From Thaumasiovibrio occultus (GTDB lineage Bacteria > Pseudomonadota > Gammaproteobacteria > Enterobacterales > Vibrionaceae), in the NCBI GenBank assembly GCA_019703815.1, contig AP023053.1:234995-298994 (forward strand): a DNA stretch of 64,000 nt. The letters are read 5' to 3'. The notes beneath the pieces were generated by a model. It was not told where the DNA came from. It saw nothing but the letters and a program-made list of their open reading frames with translations, and ran no database searches. Every line of letters begins with the position of its first letter. The stretch's first letter is position 1. Made by a program: the position numbers and the translations under genes. This document shows, piece after piece, positions 18,405 through 25,448 of this stretch.

Positions 18405-18626
18405 AGTTATATTCAATGAGTGAAAAGTGGCATCGGCGACAGCGTCTCGTCGGTGCCATTGTATTTTCTGTATCATGCATTTCCCTGCACTTTTCCCCTT
18501 TCTTCCACTGAAAAAACGGGAAATTCGCATCACCAGAAATGTCGACTCGCCTCTAAAAAGCCTTTCCGCTTATTTACTCAACTAAGGCGATTGCCTAGGG
18601 TGGGCAAGTGTTAAGGGAGGAAGTCT

Positions 18627-18917
18627 ATGATGAACGATCTTTTTTATGTTTTCTTGGTGGTCGGGATTGGCATGAGCGTGGCGCGATTTCTCTTTCGCAG
18701 GATGCGGGCGAAAAACCAATATCATTCCTATCTCACCCTAGAAGAATATCAGCAGCGGCACCCCCACTTGGTCGAGCAAGGCGCTGCGAAGTGTTTTGAA
18801 TGCCAAGGTAGCAGTATTGATACCGTGCCGCTCGGCAGAACGTTTAGCCAAAGTAACAACATACATATTTGTCGCCACTGCGGGATCAAGCTGTACCGCT
18901 CAGAAAGCGCGGACTAA
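18627..18917 (+). CDS. small membrane protein with a zinc-ribbon-like Cys cluster
   Basis: The product of about 96 residues has a single N-terminal transmembrane helix (LFYVFLVVGIGMSVARFLF) and a basic region. Two Cys pairs follow, CFEC and CRHC, about 30 residues apart, typical of a zinc ribbon. AGGGAGGAAG lies before the ATG pair. The family is not recognised. It closes the core-like region before the accessory stretch. Confidence 0.65.
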   Translation: MMNDLFYVFLVVGIGMSVARFLFRRMRAKNQYHSYLTLEEYQQRHPHLVEQGAAKCFECQGSSIDTVPLGRTFSQSNNIHICRHCGIKLYRSESAD

Positions 18918-19162
18918 AAGGCAAAAACAATAAATGTTCAGGAGGGTGGGGTGGGCACATCGCTTTCTAAACCGAACGCATCAGACCGTCAGGGTTTATG
19001 TGCACATTTTGCTAAATAATAGGTTTGGAAACAGCGCATGCGCACTAATAAGCTGTGAGGCGTATGCCATACATCGAGTTCAATCAATATTCAGGTGAAC
19101 ACATGAAATAAATACATCAAAACCACAAACAAAAATTATTTAAAGATCAAAGGAGTTATGTA

Positions 19163-19580
19163 ATGAATGATAATAAGAAACCACTCGGTTTAGTTTTGAT
19201 ATCTGTTTATGGCACATTTAATGGACTGTTTTCATTGTTTGCCGGCGGGATATTGATCCTAGCTAGTTCTATACCTGAAATTCCCGCTTGGATAACGTTT
19301 TTGTCACTATTAACAATTATTTGGGGAGCTCTTTTATTAACTTCGGTCTATGGGATTTGGACTTTACAGTCCTGGGGGTTAAATCTCACTTTCTGGTTGT
19401 ATGTAGTATCAATCCCTTTAAGTGTTTTTATCTATATTTCCAATCTATCCAGATTCTGAAATGAGCATTGGAAATACAGCTTTGCAATTATTTGGGATTG
19501 CTATAGCAGTTTTAGTGATTTCTTACACAAAGAAAAGCCAAATAAAATTGCTATTTCAACCTACCGAACAATATGCCTAA
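19163..19580 (+). pseudogene. frameshifted small membrane protein gene
   Basis: ATG 19163 follows AAAGGAG and reads MNDNKKPLGLVLISVYGTFN with three hydrophobic segments, but stops at 19457-19459 after 98 residues. In the +1 frame the sequence continues seamlessly as SIFPIYPDSEMSIGNTALQL, with a further hydrophobic helix (FGIAIAVLVISY), to TAA at 19578-19580. The switch lies near the T run at about 19425-19440. The intact product would be about 138 residues with four helices. The stop codon overlaps an attC-like site, the usual cassette end. A true mutation or a sequencing error would both fit. The function is unknown. Confidence 0.65.
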
Positions 19581-19630
19581 CAAGTCAATCAAAGGGACGC
19601 CTTTGGCGCCCCTTATTGAGACGCTATATA
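19575..19630 (+). other. attC-like recombination site A
   Basis: GCCTAAC fits the R'' core RYYYAAC. It is followed by imperfectly paired arms (GTCAATCAAAGGGACGCC and GGCGCCCCTTATTGAGAC), with the unpaired bases typical of attC. The right core is decayed: CGCTATAT where GTTRRRY is expected. It lies between the frameshifted membrane gene and the IS-split acetyltransferase. Confidence 0.5.
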
Positions 19631-19836
19631 ACTAACACATCCAAAGAGGGAATATGGAACCAGTTAAAATTAGGAAGGCAGATAGCAGTGATGCTGAAAC
19701 GATACTTCGATTTGTCACAGAATTAGCGACCTACGAAAAGGCGGAACATGAGGTAAAAGCGACTCTCTCAGACTGAATAGCCACCGACTTGATAGACACC
19801 CCTGAGTTAGACATTATTACTAACAGAGAGGTGTTT

Positions 19837-20115
19837 ATGAGTGGTAAGAGATTTCCAGAAGAATTCAAAATTGAAGCAATAAAGCAGGTCACCGAAAAAG
19901 GCCACAGCGTCGTGGATGTTGCCCATCGTTTAGGGACAACAACGCACAGCCTTTATGCGTGGATAAAACGCTATGGCCCTGATGCATCTCATCATCAAGC
20001 CAAATCTGACGAAAGCGAAGAAATTCGTCGTCTCAAGAAAGAGCTAAAACGTGTTACAGAAGAGCGCGACATATTAAAAAAAGCCGCGGTGTACTTCGCA
20101 AGCCAGTCCGACTGA
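19837..20115 (+). CDS. IS3-family transposase OrfA
   Basis: The protein of about 92 residues starts MSGKRFPEEFKIEAIKQVTE, an HTH of the Tnp_1/HTH_8 type (SVVDVAHRLGTTTHSLYAWI), followed by a leucine-zipper-like helix (EIRRLKKELKRVTEERDIL). It binds the terminal repeats. ATG 19837 has AGAGAGG upstream. Seven As at 20076-20082, read as TTA AAA AAA, allow -1 slippage into orfB, giving an OrfAB fusion transposase. Confidence 0.9.
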   Translation: MSGKRFPEEFKIEAIKQVTEKGHSVVDVAHRLGTTTHSLYAWIKRYGPDASHHQAKSDESEEIRRLKKELKRVTEERDILKKAAVYFASQSD

Positions 20116-20159
20116 GGTACGCCTTTATCCGTGCTCATCAAGCGACTTGGCCTATCAGA

Positions 20160-20987
20160 TTGATGTGTCATGTCCTCGACATCCATCCTAGTGGTTACTA
20201 TGCCTGGGTTCAAAACCCTGACTGCCAACAGGAGCGGCGGCGGAAATATCTCCTCGGACGCATTAAGCAGTTTTGGCTAGAATCGGGCGGAGTCTATGGC
20301 TACCGGAAAATTTATAGCGATCTGAGAGATGAGGGTGAGGCCTGTGGAATTAATCTCGTTCATCGCTTGATGAAACGTGAGGGTTTACAGTCTCAACGGG
20401 GATATCGGAAACCTCGTCCTCGTGGAGGTACTGAAAATGTCGTTGTCGCTAATAAGCTGGCGAGGGAATTTAATCCAACTGCACCGAATCAATCGTGGGT
20501 AACAGACATTACTTACATCAAAACACACGAAGGCTGGTTATATCTGGCTGTGGTCATCGATTTATTCTCAAGACGTGTGATTGGGTGGTCGATGAAGAAT
20601 CGGATAACCAAAGAGTTGGTATTGGATGCATTGCTGATGGCGATTTGGCGCCGTTCGCCGAAAGAGAAAGTACTTGTACATTCTGATCAGGGCAGTCAGT
20701 ACACCAGTCATGATTGGGATAAATTCCTGACTCAGCATGGCTTGGAGTCGAGTATGAGCCGCAGAGGCAACTGTCATGACAATGCGGTTGCTGAAAGCTT
20801 TTTCCAGTTATTGAAGCGAGAACGTATCAAGCGAAAAATCTACTCAACGCGAGAAGAGGCACGGATGGATATCTTTGAATATATTGAGATGTTCTACAAC
20901 GTAAAACGTCGGCACGGTTCCAACGATCAGGTGTCGCCTGTAGAGTATGAAAAGCAGTACGAAGAAAGGCTCAAAAGTGTCTACTGA
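20160..20987 (+). CDS. IS3-family transposase OrfB, DDE integrase
   Basis: This frame holds an HTH_21-like part (SGYYAWVQNPDCQQE and onwards) and an rve DDE core. The catalytic residues are Asp in WVTDITYI, Asp in VLVHSDQGSQYTS and Glu in GNCHDNAVAESFFQ. The TTG at 20160 is only the first possible start. The -1 frame from the A7 tract stays open upstream and reads LRYAFIRAHQATWPIRLMCH, so the active protein is expected to be the OrfAB fusion. Its stop lies inside the right terminal repeat. Confidence 0.92.
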   Translation: MMCHVLDIHPSGYYAWVQNPDCQQERRRKYLLGRIKQFWLESGGVYGYRKIYSDLRDEGEACGINLVHRLMKREGLQSQRGYRKPRPRGGTENVVVANKLAREFNPTAPNQSWVTDITYIKTHEGWLYLAVVIDLFSRRVIGWSMKNRITKELVLDALLMAIWRRSPKEKVLVHSDQGSQYTSHDWDKFLTQHGLESSMSRRGNCHDNAVAESFFQLLKRERIKRKIYSTREEARMDIFEYIEMFYNVKRRHGSNDQVSPVEYEKQYEERLKSVY

Positions 20988-21396
20988 GTCGGTGGCTATT
21001 CAGACATTGAATCCAGCTTATTCTCACCTCAGTCTACCGCTCATGCGATTATCTGTGAGGTTAAAGGTGAGCCGGTTGGATTTGCGGTTTACTTCTACAA
21101 CTATTCAACTTGGTTGGGTAAGAACGGTTTGTATCTTGAAGACTTGTACGTTTCCCCTGAGTATCGTGGTGTGGGCGCAGGGAAAGTGATCCTCAAATAT
21201 TTAGCCAAGCTAGCCGTTGAAAAGGGCTGTGGCCGATTCGAATGGTGTGTTCTTGATTGGAATGAGCCAGCAATTAGTTTCTATAAATCTATTGGTGCAG
21301 AGCCCCAAGATGAATGGGTTAACTATCGACTTTCCGGTAGTGCACTCATTGAGTTTTCAAAATAGTCGTTGTATTACAAATTATTCAGAGTGACAG

Positions 21397-21423
21397 TGGA
21401 CTTGATCTGTTTTACTGAACACG
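21397..21423 (+). repeat. copy 1 of a 27-bp cassette-linked repeat
   Basis: This 27-bp segment (TGGACTTGATC through ACTGAACACG) recurs at 23305-23331 with one mismatch. Both copies lie after a stop codon and are preceded by AAATTATTC, at 18 and 36 bp spacing respectively. Confidence 0.7.
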
Positions 21424-21457
21424 CCAAGCTCGCCCACCATTTGTGTGGGCGTTAAGC
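21414..21457 (+). other. short attC-like hairpin with core GTTAAGC
   Basis: GTTAAGC at 21451-21457 fits the attC right core GTTRRRY exactly. It ends a hairpin of CGCCCAC and GTGGGCG around seven bases. A left core would be ACTGAAC (one mismatch to RYYYAAC), giving a site of only 44 bp, shorter than usual. It lies 19 bp before the next gene, where a cassette boundary is expected. No T run follows, so it is a poor terminator. Confidence 0.35.
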
Positions 21458-21475
21458 GCACCAAGGATAGGCACG

Positions 21476-21979
21476 ATGATATTAGAGACTTCTCGGCTGA
21501 GAATAAGAGAAATATTAGAATCTGATTTAGAGAATCTCTCCGAAATGCTTGCCGATGAGAAAGTGATGGAATTCTCGGTGAATGGCCCCATGAGTAAAGC
21601 CCAAACTATGGCGTTTATTAACTGGTGCCAATCATCTTACAACGATCATGGAGTGGGGCCTTGGGCGTTGATCAGTAAAATAGATGATGCATTCATAGGC
21701 TTCGCCGGTCTTAGCAAAGAGTGTATTGATGGCGTTGAAGAAATCCATATTGGCTATCGGCTTGCAAGCAAATACTGGGGCCAAGGCTTTGCTACCGAAG
21801 CCGTTAGCGCGGTAGTTGACTACGGGTTTAGCAGAAAAGGCCAAAATAGAGTCTGTGCCATCATTGAACCTGAGCACTGTTCATCCATAAGGGTAATAGA
21901 AAAAGCAGGCTTCAAACTCTCGAAGCAGACCAAATTCCATGAAAAATTAACCAACATTTACGTTAAGAGTAATCTATAA
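21476..21979 (+). CDS. GNAT acetyltransferase, RimJ/RimL type
   Basis: The 167 residues start MILETSRLRIREILESDLEN, the typical opening of ribosomal-protein-type acetyltransferases. They contain GYRLASKYWGQGFATEAVSA (acetyl-CoA loop) and end with IEPEHCSSIRVIEKAGFKL. ATG 21476 follows AGGATAGG. It stands as a single gene between GTTAAGC and a 65-bp attC-like site, so it looks like a gene cassette. The acceptor substrate is unknown. Confidence 0.82.
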   Translation: MILETSRLRIREILESDLENLSEMLADEKVMEFSVNGPMSKAQTMAFINWCQSSYNDHGVGPWALISKIDDAFIGFAGLSKECIDGVEEIHIGYRLASKYWGQGFATEAVSAVVDYGFSRKGQNRVCAIIEPEHCSSIRVIEKAGFKLSKQTKFHEKLTNIYVKSNL

Positions 21980-21994
21980 AATTGTGCTTTCAGC

Positions 21995-22059
21995 GCTTAA
22001 CAAGCCTATCAACTTTGCGCTTTTCGCGGCGGGACGCAGCAAAGCTCTAGCGGTTAACC
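21995..22059 (+). other. attC-like recombination site B
   Basis: GCTTAAC (21995-22001, fits RYYYAAC) and GTTAACC (22053-22059, one mismatch to GTTRRRY) bracket 65 bp. Inner arms ACTTTGC and GCAAAG pair, and the loop is GC-rich. Length, spacing and position between two unrelated same-strand genes match an integron attC. It ends 14 bp before the next start codon. Confidence 0.5.
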
Positions 22060-22073
22060 ACAAGGAGTAATAT

Positions 22074-22475
22074 GTGATTGTAATAGCTCGGTTTTCTTTT
22101 CCTCACGAAGCTCACATTGCGAAAGCTAGCCTAGAGAGCGCGGGAATAGAAAGTTATATCGCTGACGAGCACACGGTGAATACGCAGTGGTTGTACTCAA
22201 ACGCGATAGGGGGTGTTCGGCTTTTGGTTGCAAAGGCTGACTTAGACGTTGCGACACAAATACTGAATAGTGACTTCTCAGAGTCATTGGAACATTGTGT
22301 TGTTGCTGATAACTCACAAGATGTGTGTCCAAATTGTGGTAGTAACGATCTATCCGCGCATACGAAAGGTAAGCGACCCGCATTCTTAGTGTTTCTTTTA
22401 CTCGGATTTCCATTGTTCTTTTATAAGCATGGATATAAATGTAATCAGTGTGGTGAGTTCAGTGAAACGCTTTGA
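22074..22475 (+). CDS. DUF2007-like protein with a zinc ribbon and membrane helix
   Basis: The 133-residue protein begins with GTG, six bases after CAAGGAG. Residues 1-70 (RFSFPHEAHIAKASLESAGI, then GGVRLLVAKADLDVA) match the DUF2007 putative signal-transducing domain. Then come a zinc-ribbon-like CPNCGS paired with CNQCGE, and between them a hydrophobic segment (FLVFLLLGFPLFFY). The function is unknown. It is flanked by attC-like sequence upstream and GTTATGT downstream. Confidence 0.65.
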   Translation: MIVIARFSFPHEAHIAKASLESAGIESYIADEHTVNTQWLYSNAIGGVRLLVAKADLDVATQILNSDFSESLEHCVVADNSQDVCPNCGSNDLSAHTKGKRPAFLVFLLLGFPLFFYKHGYKCNQCGEFSETL

Positions 22476-22541
22476 GCCGTGATATGTTCAAGTCGCTCTA
22501 CTGGCGAACGCTGACAGCTACGTTATGTAAAGGAGAGCAGT

Positions 22542-23268
22542 ATGTTCCTAGGTGTTCAACTTTATGCTTTTGCAAAAGAGTATGTGTTAAATGAACCTGA
22601 CCATGTTTTTAGACGTCTCGCTGAAATGGGTTATCAAGCTATTGAAATGCCATTTTTGATGGACGTCCATCCATACAAAAAAAATAAATTTACAGTATTC
22701 AGCGTTGCATACTGGTCCTGATGCTCTGAAAAATTTACCCGAAATAATAGGTCACTTACAGTCAAATGACTGCCAGAACTTATGTATCTCTGGCCCTTTG
22801 ACATGGCATGACCGAAGTTTAAGTAACTTTAAAAAGACGTGTGAATTTTTAAATGAAAAAGCAGAGTTGTTGAAGTCGGAAGGCATCAAAATACACTATC
22901 ACAACCATGATTTTGAATTTAAACCTGCGGAAGACGAAATTAGTCCTTTTGATATTCTATTGGAATATCTTGAGCCATCATTGATTCAATTTTGTGTAGA
23001 TACAGGCTGGCTCCATATGGTTGGATTAGATCCCGTTATTTTTCTAAAACAACATCAAAATCGGATCTCATACGCACATTTGAGAGATTTCCTTAATGGT
23101 AAGTCTGTAGCATTAGGTGAAGGCTCGGTTGATGTCGCAAGTATTGTCCGCGAGTTAAGTGATAACTCTGCTCTGGAATGGTTAGTGGTAGAGCATGAAC
23201 CTGAGAATGAGGCTTTTGAAAAATTAGCGGTGAGTCGATCTTATCTAAAGACGGCGTTATCGCTGTAA
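22542..23268 (+). pseudogene. sugar phosphate isomerase/epimerase-like gene, frameshifted at an A8 tract
   Basis: ATG 22542 follows AAAGGAG and reads MFLGVQLYAFAKEYVLNEPD, the usual start of the AP-endonuclease-2-type TIM-barrel family. After HPYKKNK it runs out of frame to TGA at 22719-22721 (59 residues). The +1 frame continues at once as INLQYSALHTGPDALKNLPE through HYHNHDFEF, CVDTGWLHMVG and YAHLRDF to TAA at 23266-23268. The switch coincides with eight As at 22677-22684. Compared with relatives as I remember them, about ten residues also seem missing near the junction. C-terminal metal-ligand motifs are kept. A real mutation or a homopolymer sequencing error are both possible. Confidence 0.75.
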
Positions 23269-23304
23269 ATTATTCCTCGAATAACAGAACGATCAAGGCG
23301 ATGC

Positions 23305-23331
23305 TGGACTTGATCCGTTTTACTGAACACG
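23305..23331 (+). repeat. copy 2 of the 27-bp cassette-linked repeat
   Basis: This matches 21397-21423 with one mismatch. Here the surrounding sequence is open as MLDLIRFTEHELKLSGVAMP and ends at the TAA just before the next ATG, so it may be the tail of a lost gene. The origin is not recognised. Confidence 0.65.
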
Positions 23332-23392
23332 AACTGAAGCTCTCTGGCGTTGCCATGCCAGCCTACAAACAACTTACAGTATGGGAGTCATA

Positions 23393-23665
23393 ATGATAGT
23401 TACCATTCAAGGCCCCAGTTTTTACGGGCCAGAGGACGAAGAGGTTTTTTTCGGGTGTTTGTACTCGCTACCTGAGTTTGAAAAGGTTGTTGGTGTTGGT
23501 CTCAATCTAGACATACATTTCAAGGCGCCAGTGTCAGGTGACGTTATCAAGCTTTTGTTGGTTATTTGTCGTCGCTGGGGCATAGATGTGAGCCCGCTAA
23601 GAAAGCACATCGATGATTTAGATGTTGATTCATTGCTTTGGGATGACGACATATCGCTACCCTAA
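23393..23665 (+). CDS. hypothetical protein (90 aa)
   Basis: ATG 23393 follows GGGAG at five bases. The product (MIVTIQGPSFYGPEDEEVFF and onwards) is acidic and soluble, with an acidic C-terminus rich in Asp. It resembles small immunity or cassette-encoded proteins in size and composition, but the family is not recognised. It stands alone in the cassette-like region. Confidence 0.5.
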   Translation: MIVTIQGPSFYGPEDEEVFFGCLYSLPEFEKVVGVGLNLDIHFKAPVSGDVIKLLLVICRRWGIDVSPLRKHIDDLDVDSLLWDDDISLP

Positions 23666-23796
23666 TCATGACGAGGGTAGCATTGGTGAATTCAAGGGCG
23701 ACAAGACATGCTAATCACAACATGAGCAGGACGTGAGAAACAGCGCGCTGTAGTATGCACTGCGCTCAGTATTAGCGCTTTTATTGAGTAACGATA

Positions 23797-24249
23797 ATGG
23801 ATAGCAAAGCCTATATTGAAAAACGTCTGCTGGAGGCGGGTTGGTATCCGACAAGACGCGGCGCAGCAACATGTGCACATTCTGAAGAGCAACGTCTGAT
23901 GGAAACCACTCCGGCATTGGCGCAAGCATTAGCGATAGCAGCGGAATATGGTGGCTTAGAAGTAGGGGAAGTGGGTGCTGGGCGTGAGATCAGCGCTAGC
24001 GACATTTGTTTTCTGACTCAGGTTTTTAACTTCACGGCGGATATGGAATTGAACTGGCAAGGCGTCGTGCCACCCTTGTATTGCTTTGCGACTGCTCATC
24101 ATCAACATCTCTGTTTGCTCGTAGATAATGCCGGCGATTTCTATATTTTCACTGATCCTGACGAGCGGTTATATAAGGTAGAGAGCTTTGATGATTTATT
24201 GCGAAAGGTATTGCTTGGGATCCGCTATGGGGATGGGTTAGAGATATGA
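23797..24249 (+). CDS. SUKH-3-like immunity domain protein
   Basis: The 150 residues follow the SUKH-3 pattern: IEKRLLEAGWYPTRR near the start, a central AAEYGGLEV, and a C-terminal half with YIFTDPDERLYKVESFDDLL. SUKH proteins neutralise secreted polymorphic toxins in many bacteria. No toxin gene is visible within the window, so this would be an orphan immunity gene, common in cassette arrays. The ribosome-binding site is weak. The assignment rests on remembered motif spacing. Confidence 0.6.
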   Translation: MDSKAYIEKRLLEAGWYPTRRGAATCAHSEEQRLMETTPALAQALAIAAEYGGLEVGEVGAGREISASDICFLTQVFNFTADMELNWQGVVPPLYCFATAHHQHLCLLVDNAGDFYIFTDPDERLYKVESFDDLLRKVLLGIRYGDGLEI

Positions 24250-24292
24250 TCATTATATGGAAATTATGTATTAGTAAAATGTTTATAGATAA

Positions 24293-24535
24293 ATGATGAA
24301 TATTTATGCGACACGTGGTGATTTAGATAAATTGCTTTACTTTTTGTCTGGAAAATATTCAGAGAGTGATAAGAAAGTAATTTGTTATTCTCTGGTTGAT
24401 TTTTCTCCACTTCTGATTTTTTGTTTTACTTTGTGTTTATCTTGTTTAAAAAAAAACTTCTTGTGTTTTTTATTTTATTATCTATGGGGTTGGTCAACAA
24501 TTGTTTGCGCAAGAATAATTTCATGTTATACATAA
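24293..24535 (+). CDS. doubtful AT-rich ORF (80 aa)
   Basis: The frame opens MMNIYATRGDLDKLLYFLSG and becomes a Cys/Phe/Leu-rich hydrophobic segment. There is no ribosome-binding site, and the base composition is very AT-rich. It may be a remnant linked to the following glycosyltransferase or a chance frame. Confidence 0.25.
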   Translation: MMNIYATRGDLDKLLYFLSGKYSESDKKVICYSLVDFSPLLIFCFTLCLSCLKKNFLCFLFYYLWGWSTIVCARIISCYT

Positions 24536-24557
24536 AGAAAAATGAGAAATTGTTGAA

Positions 24558-25319
24558 ATGATTTTATATTGCGTCCATGAGAGAGCAGAGAAGTACGCTC
24601 ATCGGCTAGAAAATTTCCAGAATCAATTGCAGTTGGTTAAAGAAGAATATGAGCTTGTTTGTATAGATTCTTTCCCAGCATCTGAATTTACTAGTGATAA
24701 TGACTCTAAGTTCAACCGTTTACACTTGTCAAAAAAAAGTTCAGAAAAGTCATGCTTTTGGAAACACTATGATGTTCTGAATAGAATCGCTGATTCAGGT
24801 GAGTGTGGATTGGTCATTGAAGACGATGGGATTTTTAAATCAGATATACTGTTTGAATGTCAAAAACTAATCTCTAAGATAAGATCAGAAGATAACTATT
24901 ATATCAACATCGAGTATAGTGGCGATGATGTTCCTTTTTGGTTTGCCAATAAATCATTGGTTAAAATGAAAGGGACGAAACGAACAGGTGGATATATAGT
25001 TAGCCCTGCTGCAGCACGGAATTTGTGTAATATTATAGATGCCCACTTAGAAGCTGATGAGTCTTTCGCTTATTGCTCAGATGATTTTGTAACTATTTGT
25101 TGGGAAAGAGCTGGTATTAACGTTTTTTGGTCAGTAAAACCTTTGGTCTGGCAAGGTTCAAAGTCGGGAAGGTTTGAAAGTGATTTGTCGTTCAGAGAAA
25201 GTACAAATTATTTTAGACTGTATGAGTTCTTGCTATTTAACGTGATGCCATTGGCGAATAAGTTTAGAGCTGGCTTTAGACGCAAAATTAGAGAAAGAGT
25301 GTTGTCTCTAGCTATTTAG
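24558..25319 (+). CDS. glycosyltransferase family 25-like protein
   Basis: The 253 residues show the GT25 (LPS/lipooligosaccharide galactosyltransferase) pattern: an N-terminal ILYCVHERAEKYAHRLENF, then KSCFWKHYDVLNRI, the acidic LVIEDDG that would bind nucleotide-sugar metal, and GGYIVSPAAARNL. A basic C-terminus (FRAGFRRKIRERVLSLA) may lie at the membrane. Base composition is much more AT-rich than in neighbours, pointing to horizontal transfer. It is a single gene, not part of an LPS cluster, and ends at a clear terminator. Confidence 0.75.
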   Translation: MILYCVHERAEKYAHRLENFQNQLQLVKEEYELVCIDSFPASEFTSDNDSKFNRLHLSKKSSEKSCFWKHYDVLNRIADSGECGLVIEDDGIFKSDILFECQKLISKIRSEDNYYINIEYSGDDVPFWFANKSLVKMKGTKRTGGYIVSPAAARNLCNIIDAHLEADESFAYCSDDFVTICWERAGINVFWSVKPLVWQGSKSGRFESDLSFRESTNYFRLYEFLLFNVMPLANKFRAGFRRKIRERVLSLAI

Positions 25320-25366
25320 CAGGCTCTGCGCAGTTATTTTTCAATGACATATCTATAATGGTTTTT

Positions 25367-25394
25367 AGGACACTATTTTTTAGTGTCCTTTTTT
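25367..25394 (+). terminator. intrinsic terminator after the GT25-like gene
   Basis: AGGACACTA and TAGTGTCCT form a perfect 9-bp stem with a five-T loop, followed by a T run. It separates the accessory region from the convergent LysR gene. Confidence 0.85.
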
Positions 25395-25448
25395 CTTACG
25401 TCAAATTTGAAAACAGCATAGGTTAAACCGCAAGAGAAAAAACTAACA

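Larger units (their letters stand above)
19774..21002 (+). mobile_element. IS3-family insertion sequence, 1229 bp, complete
   Basis: The element starts TGAATAGCCACCGACTTGAT at 19774 and ends with the inverted copy at 20977-21002. The 26-bp terminal repeats differ at two positions and begin TG/end CA. It is flanked by a 3-bp target duplication GAC (19771-19773 and 21003-21005), the size usual for this family. It carries overlapping-phase orfA and orfB with an A7 slippage site. Both ORFs look intact, so it may still be mobile. The target is a GNAT gene in the cassette-like region. Confidence 0.93.
19654..21365 (+). pseudogene. GNAT acetyltransferase split by an IS3-family element
   Basis: The N-terminal piece (19654-19773, 40 codons) reads MEPVKIRKADSSDAETILRF and ends TLSD, where the inserted element supplies a TGA. 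After the element and its second GAC copy, the frame resumes at 21006 as IESSLFSPQSTAHAI and runs through VSPEYRGVGAGKVIL (acetyl-CoA loop) to TAG at 21365. Removing the element and one GAC restores an uninterrupted protein of 159 residues, the normal length for diamine-acetyltransferase-like GNAT proteins. A fragment starting at 21114 could be made but lacks the first half. It probably was a gene cassette; the substrate is unknown. Confidence 0.9.
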
